Source: Faecimorpha sp963627615 (GTDB lineage Bacteria > Bacillota > Clostridia > Lachnospirales > Bianqueaceae). Taken from it: 18,270 nucleotides of DNA. The stretch covers positions 1 through 18,270 of the forward strand of contig CAVGBV010000053.1 of NCBI GenBank assembly GCA_963627615.1. Direction: 5' to 3'. The notes under the pieces were generated by a model, which was not told the origin of the DNA, made no database searches, and saw only the letters and a program-made list of their open reading frames with translations. A program made the position numbers and the translations under genes. Positions 13,429 to 18,270 of the stretch are shown piece after piece. Positions within the stretch are counted from its first letter, which is position 1. Each line of letters starts with the position of its first letter.

Positions 13429-15504
13429 TTACGGCAGCAGATTTTTCATACTCTCCATACCGATCAACAGCGTGGAAGTATTATGCAGCATCGCTGACGT
13501 TGTCGGTTGGATGATACCGCCTACGCCCAAAAGGATCAGGCCGCCATTGATGCCGAGAATCCTTCGGTAATTGCGGTGAATCCGCTTCATCATCGCAATG
13601 CTCAGCTTCTTCAATGTGATGATCTCACGCAGATCATCCGCAGCGATCGTAATATCCGCGATCTGTCTTGCGATCTCCGCTCCGTCGCTGATGGCAATAC
13701 CGACATTGGCGGCAGACAGTGCCGGAGAATCATTGATACCGTCTCCGACCATGACAACCACATGTCCGGCCTCGCGTTCCTTCTGCACAAACCTCGCTTT
13801 GTCTTCCGGCAGTACTTCCGAATAGTATTCGTCCACGCCTACCTGTTCCGCAATCGCCGCAGCCGTTCGTTCACTGTCCCCTGTCATCATGACAATCTTC
13901 TGGAACCCGACCTGTCGCAGCTCTCGGATAACATCCGGCGCTTCTTCCCGCAGCGGATCTTCAATACAGATCACCGCGGCAAGCACACTGTCAATTGCCA
14001 GATACAAATGAGAATACTGCTTGGGCCTCTCCTCAAAGCATTGTTCATATCCGGCCGGAATGGTGCACTTCTCATCCTCGAATACAAAATGATAGCTTCC
14101 GATGATCACCCGATGTTCCCCGATATGCGAAACGATACCGTGGGCAACCACATACTCTACCTTAGAATGCATCTCTTCATGTTCCAGGTTGCGCTCCTTA
14201 GCGGCCCTTACCACGGCCTTAGCCATGGAATGCGGGAAATGCTCTTCCAGGCATGCGGCAACCCGCAGCATTTCATCGGCTGTACCGCTTCCAAACGGAA
14301 TCACGGACTGTACGGTCGGCCTTGCCTTGGTCAGCGTACCGGTCTTATCAAATACGATAGTTGTTGCTTCCGCTACCGCTTCCATATACTTTCCGCCCTT
14401 AACCGTGATGGAATGCGAATTGGACTCTCTCAGCGCCGACAATACGGTAATCGGCATGGCTAGCTTCAAAGCGCAGGAAAAGTCTACCATCAGCACCGCC
14501 AGAGTCTTGGTCACATTGCGGGTCAGAAGCCACACAGCGCCTGTACCCAGGAAGGTATATGGCACCAGACGGTCGGCCAGATGCTCCGCCTTGCTCTCGA
14601 CCGCGGACTTTAGCTTTTCCGACTCTTCGATCATCCGAATTACTTTTTCCACACGAGTTGAACCCGAGACTTCCTTGACGCAGAGAGTCAGCTCGCCTTC
14701 CTCCACTGCCGTACCGGCGTATACATAGCTGTCACGGCTCTTCTTGACCGGCATGCTCTCTCCGGTCATAGAGGCCTGATTGACCATGGCTTCGCCATCA
14801 ACTACCTCGCCGTCAAAAGGAATCATGCCGCCCATGTGTACGACAACCTGATCTCCGGGTACGATTTTTCCGGCCTCTACCAGAATCTCCTGCTGCCCAT
14901 CCTTCAGCCACACCTTTTCTACATTTAACGACAGGCTTCTTGCCAGATCCCCTACGGACTTTTTATGGGTCCACTCTTCCAGAAGCTCGCCGATGTCCAG
15001 CAGGAACATGACAGAGCTGGCTGTCTTAAAGTCTCCGCGCACCATGGAAACCGTCAGTGCCGTCGCATCCAGAACCGGCACCTCCAGCTTACCCTTGCCC
15101 AGGCACTTCAGTCCCTTGAATATATAAGGGATGGATTTCAGAATCGTATAGGCCGTCCGGATCGGATACGGCAGTGCCTTACGGCAAAAACGCAATACAA
15201 ACTTCTGAATCAGTCTCTCCCTATACTCTGCATTCAGCGCTCTGGAAGAGCTGTCCAGAATCTCCTGCGGTGCCGGATAGTTCTCATAGCGGAACTGGCT
15301 GAGCCTTCTCACCACATCCGCCCGTTTGGCAGGCTCAAATTCTATCGTCGCGTCGGCCGTCAGCTCATAGATCTTGGCCCGGCGGACGCCCTCCTGTTTC
15401 TCCAGAAAATACTGCAGCGTATCCGCTTCCTGACAAGTCATCTTGGACTGTGCCAGGTGTACGCGCATTCTGCCGCGTATCTCATGCTGAATCGTATATT
15501 TCAT
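13429..15504 (-). CDS. Heavy-metal translocating P-type ATPase (P1B-like) with unusual metal-site motif
   Basis: A 691-residue ATP-driven metal pump in the membrane. GGAGG lies 9 nt before the ATG at 15502-15504. Residues 1-75 form a degenerate heavy-metal-associated domain (HEIRGRMRVHL, no CxxC). The actuator carries MTGES (246-250), phosphorylation is at Asp386 (FDKTGTLT), the nucleotide domain has HFPHSMAKAV (422-431), and the hinge has MVGDGINDSPA (585-595). In the helix before the phosphorylation domain, the place of CPC is taken by Phe342-Ser343-Cys344 (VDFSCALKLAMP): one Cys kept, Pro lost. That departs from classical Cu, Zn/Cd and Co classes, so the metal is unpredictable. It follows a DUF6110 gene, an arrangement I recall from other Clostridia, and has its own terminator. 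Confidence 0.92.
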   Translation of the reverse strand: MKYTIQHEIRGRMRVHLAQSKMTCQEADTLQYFLEKQEGVRRAKIYELTADATIEFEPAKRADVVRRLSQFRYENYPAPQEILDSSSRALNAEYRERLIQKFVLRFCRKALPYPIRTAYTILKSIPYIFKGLKCLGKGKLEVPVLDATALTVSMVRGDFKTASSVMFLLDIGELLEEWTHKKSVGDLARSLSLNVEKVWLKDGQQEILVEAGKIVPGDQVVVHMGGMIPFDGEVVDGEAMVNQASMTGESMPVKKSRDSYVYAGTAVEEGELTLCVKEVSGSTRVEKVIRMIEESEKLKSAVESKAEHLADRLVPYTFLGTGAVWLLTRNVTKTLAVLMVDFSCALKLAMPITVLSALRESNSHSITVKGGKYMEAVAEATTIVFDKTGTLTKARPTVQSVIPFGSGTADEMLRVAACLEEHFPHSMAKAVVRAAKERNLEHEEMHSKVEYVVAHGIVSHIGEHRVIIGSYHFVFEDEKCTIPAGYEQCFEERPKQYSHLYLAIDSVLAAVICIEDPLREEAPDVIRELRQVGFQKIVMMTGDSERTAAAIAEQVGVDEYYSEVLPEDKARFVQKEREAGHVVVMVGDGINDSPALSAANVGIAISDGAEIARQIADITIAADDLREIITLKKLSIAMMKRIHRNYRRILGINGGLILLGVGGIIQPTTSAMLHNTSTLLIGMESMKNLLP

Positions 15505-15533
15505 TTATAGTACCTCCTCGAAGCCAATTTCAG

Positions 15534-15562
15534 AAAACGGGGCTGCATCTCAGCCCCGTTTT
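15534..15562 (-). terminator. Intercistronic hairpin/terminator between the DUF6110 gene and the ATPase
   Basis: A 12-bp perfect stem (15534-15545 with 15551-15562, arms AAAACGGGGCTG/CAGCCCCGTTTT) with a 5-nt loop, starting 3 nt after the DUF6110 stop. The U tract on the minus strand is only four long, so it probably gives partial termination or 3'-end protection and lowers ATPase output relative to the small protein. Confidence 0.8.
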
Positions 15563-15564
15563 TC

Positions 15565-15852
15565 TTATTCGTTCTCCTGCGTCTCTTCTTCAGCCTCGAT
15601 TACGTTAACGGCCTCTTCCTCCGCTCTCTTCTCGTTGATCTCTTTCGCCTCAGCCAGAATATCTTCTGCGTTCTCCTGCACCGTCGTTGTGGTCTTCATC
15701 ACAAAGTCCTTGGCTCTCAAAAATGCCGCCGTGCAATGTGCATACAGCTTCTTAGCATCCTTGCTGGACAGCAGCTTGATTCCCGCCGTACCAAACAACA
15801 AACCGCCCAGAAACACTCCTGCCTGCTTCATGCTGGAACTTTTCAGCTTCAT
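15565..15852 (-). CDS. DUF6110 family small membrane protein
   Basis: A 95-residue protein that begins MKLKSSSMKQAGVFLGG and has a single Gly-rich hydrophobic segment (about 10-28), then KLLSSKDAKKLYAHCTAAFL and a long charged helix ending in a Glu-rich tail (EKRAEEEAVNVIEAEEETQ). I recognise this as DUF6110, which I recall as commonly located next to P-type ATPases carrying the degenerate HMA domain, as here. AGGAGG lies 8 nt before the ATG. A single-pass protein with a soluble helix suggests an accessory or regulatory partner of the pump, but no function is established. Confidence 0.83.
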   Translation of the reverse strand: MKLKSSSMKQAGVFLGGLLFGTAGIKLLSSKDAKKLYAHCTAAFLRAKDFVMKTTTTVQENAEDILAEAKEINEKRAEEEAVNVIEAEEETQENE

Positions 15853-15898
15853 AATTGATTCCTCCTACGATTTATCAGGCCATTACAGCCTTAGTAAT

Positions 15899-15927
15899 GT
15901 TATACCAATAATCCTAGAAATTGTCAA
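15899..15927 (-). promoter_or_regulatory. Sigma-A promoter for the DUF6110-ATPase unit
   Basis: On the minus strand perfect TTGACA (complement of 15922-15927), 17-nt spacer, TATAAC (complement of 15899-15904). A hairpin-capable repeat CATTAC/GTAATG (15881-15886 and 15894-15899) surrounds the predicted start near 15892 and could be an operator. The rest of the 252-bp divergent region (15853-16104) shows only the opposing folT promoter. Confidence 0.75.
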
Positions 15928-16030
15928 TTCAATTTTTAAAATTGCCTATTTTTTATGGAATTCTACCTGCTTTTGACAAAATACGTCCTTCCTTTTCCAC
16001 AGAATTCGTCATATCTTTTTCTTCTTCCGG

Positions 16031-16059
16031 TTGACGGCCTTCCATTCTTTTGATACAAT
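16031..16059 (+). promoter_or_regulatory. Sigma-A promoter for the folT-like gene
   Basis: TTGACG (16031-16036), 17-nt spacer, TACAAT (16054-16059). The leader to the ATG is about 40 nt, too short to hold a tetrahydrofolate riboswitch. Confidence 0.72.
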
Positions 16060-16104
16060 GATTAGCAGACATTTCATTACTTATTCAGAAAGAGGGTTGT
16101 TTTC

Positions 16105-16722
16105 ATGGAGAAGCCGTCTCTTCGCAGTTTTCTGCAATTTTTTCGTGATATACCCGGGACATTTTCCGGCAGCGTACGGGAGTTTTCCCGTCTTTCCAAC
16201 CTGATCGGAGCCGCCATGATTCTGGCTCTCAGTGTTGTCCTGTCCTACTTCTCCATCCGGATCCCCCCGTTCAAAATCGGTTTTGCCTATCTGGCGACAG
16301 CCATGCTCGGAATGCTTTTCGGGCCCGTCATGGGCGGGGCCGCTGCGGGCCTCGGCGATATCATCAAATACTTTATTACTCCATCTGACGGAGCCTTTTT
16401 CCCCGGCTACACGCTATCCGCTATTTTAGGAGGCGTTGTCTACGGAATCTTTTTCTATAAGAACAAAACTTCTGTTACAAGATGTATTTTTGCAAAATTC
16501 TGCGTTAACTTTTTTATCAATATTTTACTTGGAACTTATTGGTATTCGATCGTATACGGCAAAGCCTTCTGGGCCATTCTGGGTCCTCGGATCCTGAAGA
16601 ACCTGGCAATGCTTCCGGTGGAAATTCTCATACTCTATCTGGTTCTTTCCGCCATGATCCGGCTTCTGCCCCGGGTCGGCTCCCGCTTCACCACTCCACC
16701 GCCCAAAAAGGTGCGCCGATGA
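16105..16722 (+). CDS. folT: ECF transporter S component, FolT family
   Basis: A 205-residue substrate-binding membrane subunit of an energy-coupling-factor vitamin importer, probably for folate. It has about six hydrophobic segments after a polar N-terminus (1-30). Family landmarks are FKIGFAYLATAMLGMLFGPVMGG (split around 57-79), AGLGDIIKYF (81-90), the periplasmic-side PSDGAFFPGYTLSAILGGVVYG (93-114) and PRILKNLAMLPVE (161-173) near the last helix, all typical of FolT-type S components. GAGGG precedes the ATG. The ECF ATPases and T component are not in the window, as expected for group II S components that share a common module. The stop overlaps the start of the fucosidase by 4 nt. The literal substrate is unproven, since related S components differ in ligand. 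Confidence 0.87.
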   Translation: MEKPSLRSFLQFFRDIPGTFSGSVREFSRLSNLIGAAMILALSVVLSYFSIRIPPFKIGFAYLATAMLGMLFGPVMGGAAAGLGDIIKYFITPSDGAFFPGYTLSAILGGVVYGIFFYKNKTSVTRCIFAKFCVNFFINILLGTYWYSIVYGKAFWAILGPRILKNLAMLPVEILILYLVLSAMIRLLPRVGSRFTTPPPKKVRR

Positions 16723-18114
16723 TGCCGCACACCTGCCCCGACTGGTTTCGGGACGCAAAATTCGGTCTTTTCTTTCATTGGGGACCTTATAGTGTCCCTG
16801 CATATCAGAATGAATGGTATTCCCGTAATATGTATGCCGGCCATACAGAACAGCACCGATATCATCTGGAACACTACGGGAGCTTGTCTCAATTTGGCTA
16901 CAAAGATTTTATTCCGATGTTTACCGGGGACGCATTTGACCCAGATGCCTGGGCCGACCTCGCCCAGCTTGCCGGGGCCCGTTATGCCGGTCCAGTAAGC
17001 GAACATGCCGACAACTATTCTCTTTGGAACAGCCGTGTCAACCCCATCAATTCCGTACAGACCGGACCCCACAGAGATATCGTTGGCGAATGTTTTTCCT
17101 CGCTGAAAAAGCGCGGTATTCGCACACTTGCGACCTTTCATCACCAATGGCTCTGGGGATGGTTCATGTCCACCGATCCGGACGCGGATGTCTATGATCC
17201 GGCCAACGAGATTTTTTATGGTCCGGCCCTGCCGCTGGAAACCAACCGATACATGCCCTATCGTCTACCGAATGCTGCGTTCAACCGGATCTGGCGCGAC
17301 AAGGTTTTGGAAGTGATTGACCAATACGCTCCGGATGCCCTATATTTTGACAGCCGTGCCAACATTATCGGTCCCTCCTACAAACGGCAAATCATCCATC
17401 ATTTCTACGAATCCTGTCCCCACGGCATTTTAACCTATAAACAAGAGGATTTTCCTGCCAGCAGCGGTATAAAGGATCTGGAATGCGGCCGCTTTACACA
17501 ATGCATGGATTTTCCATGGCAAACGGATGACCGCTTGGAAGATAATGTTACCTGGTGCATCGCTCAGAATCCCAAATACAAATCTGCCGGTCACATCATT
17601 CAGCAACTCGCCGATGTTGTCTCCAAAAACGGCAACCTTCTGCTGAACGTCGGACCTCAGGCCGATGGCAGCTTTCATCCGGATGCCATTAAGACCCTGA
17701 AATCCGTCGGCGCATGGCTTCAGAAAAATGGCGAAGCCATCTATGATACCCGTCCCTATATCACATATGGCGAAGGGCCAACGCAAATTGCCGAAAGCGA
17801 CTTTAATCAGAAAAAGATCAATGAACAACTGCTTACTGGCATCGCCAAAGAAGATACAATCCATCTTCTCACATCCTCAGATATCCGCTATACCACCAAA
17901 GATTCGTCCCTATATGCCATCATTCTCGGGGTTCCGGCAGATCATCAGGTCCTTTTGACAGCTCCCCCTCCGCCATCATACTCCTATTGGCCAGATCACC
18001 CTTCTGTCCAATCATCAATTCCTTCCCTTTCAAAAGACAGACCATGGATATCTGGTTCTTTTACCCGATTTTCTGGATACAGAAGCCTTCGCGTTAAAAC
18101 TCTGGAACATTTAA
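16719..18114 (+). CDS. Alpha-L-fucosidase, GH29, with a probable 1-base frameshift
   Basis: A glycoside hydrolase releasing alpha-L-fucose. The start is ATGATG at 16719, overlapping the folT stop and lacking a strong ribosome site, so translation probably depends on coupling. GH29 landmarks are DAKFGLFFHWGPYSVPAYQN (12-31), EWYSRNMY, SEHADNYSLWNS (94-105), THHQW-type FHHQWLWGWF (140-149), nucleophile Asp211 in PDALYFDSR, and LLLNVGPQADG. There is no signal peptide, so it acts in the cytoplasm. After QVLLTA the printed frame turns into improbable Pro/Ser sequence and runs on to 18236. Removing one C from the C5 run (17964-17968) gives a natural ending, TPIGQITLLSNH then GYLVLLPDFLDTEAFALKLW, stopping at 18112-18114: 464 residues, a normal GH29 length. 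Sequencing error and true mutation cannot be told apart here. Confidence 0.88.
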
Positions 18115-18263
18115 GAATTTTAGGTGTACCAGAGTTTTATAGGTTTCTCTGGATTTTGGGAATAATCTGGTACACTTTGGAGAGTGAGGCCCTTCAGTGT
18201 ACCAGAATTCTCCATATTTTCAAGAAAATCTGGTAGATTTTTCGTGGAGGGACGGACTTCTGG
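18100..18263 (+). repeat. Cluster of alternating inverted copies of GTGTACCAGA
   Basis: A 10-nt element occurs as GTGTACCAGA at 18124-18133 and 18197-18206, as its exact reverse complement TCTGGTACAC at 18166-18175, and in shorter form (TCTGGTAG) at 18229-18236. The core TCTGG/CCAGA recurs further at 18101, 18148 and 18259. The middle copy can pair with either neighbour (10 or 11 bp), giving two mutually exclusive hairpins. A small AT-rich hairpin (AAAATCT/AGATTTT, 18225-18241) may act as a weak terminator. Nothing else is seen between the corrected fucosidase stop and the window end. Confidence 0.7.
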
Positions 18264-18270
18264 GGGAGGT

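Noticed and set aside
13507..14463. 318-codon open frame on the plus strand across the ATPase
   Set aside because: It is antisense to the conserved ATPase domains, with basic, random-like composition.
15973..15978. Second TTGACA on the plus strand in the divergent region as a promoter
   Set aside because: No acceptable -10 hexamer lies 16-18 nt downstream.
16060..16104. Tetrahydrofolate riboswitch upstream of the folT-like gene
   Set aside because: The leader after the promoter is about 40 nt, shorter than the aptamer, and no matching motif is seen.
16539..16718. N-terminal extension of the fucosidase upstream of 16719
   Set aside because: It lies inside the folT-like gene in another frame and has no GH29 similarity or ribosome site.
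18115..18236. C-terminal extension of the fucosidase to 18236
   Set aside because: It arises only after the probable frameshift and translates the inverted-repeat cluster. The corrected frame stops at 18114.
1..18270. CRISPR array, tRNA, rRNA, prophage or insertion sequence
   Set aside because: No regularly spaced direct repeats, tRNA-like folds, integrase or transposase reading frames, or terminal inverted repeats were seen.

Overview
The window looks like a draft-genome contig from an anaerobic gut-type Clostridia, most likely Lachnospiraceae (inference). The evidence is a GC content near 50 percent, AGGAGG ribosome binding sites, a SpoIID/LytB-domain protein, a class 1B pyrimidine operon (pyrK-pyrD), a DUF6110/P-type ATPase pair, an ECF-type folate S component and several signal-less carbohydrate-active enzymes. 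Two runs of N (2173-2182 and 11178-11236) mark assembly gaps. One probable 1-base frameshift lies at 17964-17968.

Layout, left to right. (1) 1-3464, minus strand: metA (homoserine O-acyltransferase; Glu111 suggests acetyl-CoA use), then a large intracellular beta-helix protein resembling pectinesterase, then the start of an unrecognised gene cut by the window edge. (2) 3602-4573, plus: a YihY/BrkB membrane protein. Its end overlaps by 30 bp the convergent SpoIID/LytB gene (4544-6184, minus). (3) 6257-7557, plus: a complete regulatory unit made of a sigma-A promoter, a yybP-ykoY (manganese) riboswitch, a leader terminator, a CaxA-type cation/Ca2+ exchanger and a strong terminator. (4) 13284 down to 7575, minus: pyrC-pyrF-pyrK-pyrD followed closely by two tandem paralogous alpha/beta esterases. 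(5) 15852 down to 13429, minus: DUF6110 small protein and a P1B-like metal ATPase with an unusual FSC motif in place of CPC, separated by an intercistronic hairpin. (6) 16105-18114, plus: folT-like ECF S component overlapping a GH29 alpha-L-fucosidase by 4 nt. This is followed by a cluster of alternating inverted copies of a 10-nt sequence at the window end.

How the genes fit together. The pyr genes cover steps 3, 4 and 6 of UMP synthesis. The fucosidase, the two esterases and the pectinesterase-like protein all lack signal peptides, so they probably act on oligosaccharides after import. The CaxA exchanger is controlled by a leader that normally senses Mn2+. The P-type ATPase adds a second metal-transport system of uncertain metal.

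I found no CRISPR array, tRNA, rRNA, prophage or insertion sequence, and no clearly unprecedented multi-gene system. The points most worth checking are the false gap in pyrF (resolved here to a 9-bp contig overlap), the GH29 frameshift, the riboswitch expression platform, the ATPase metal-site motif, the folT/fucosidase coupling and the repeat cluster at the right end.
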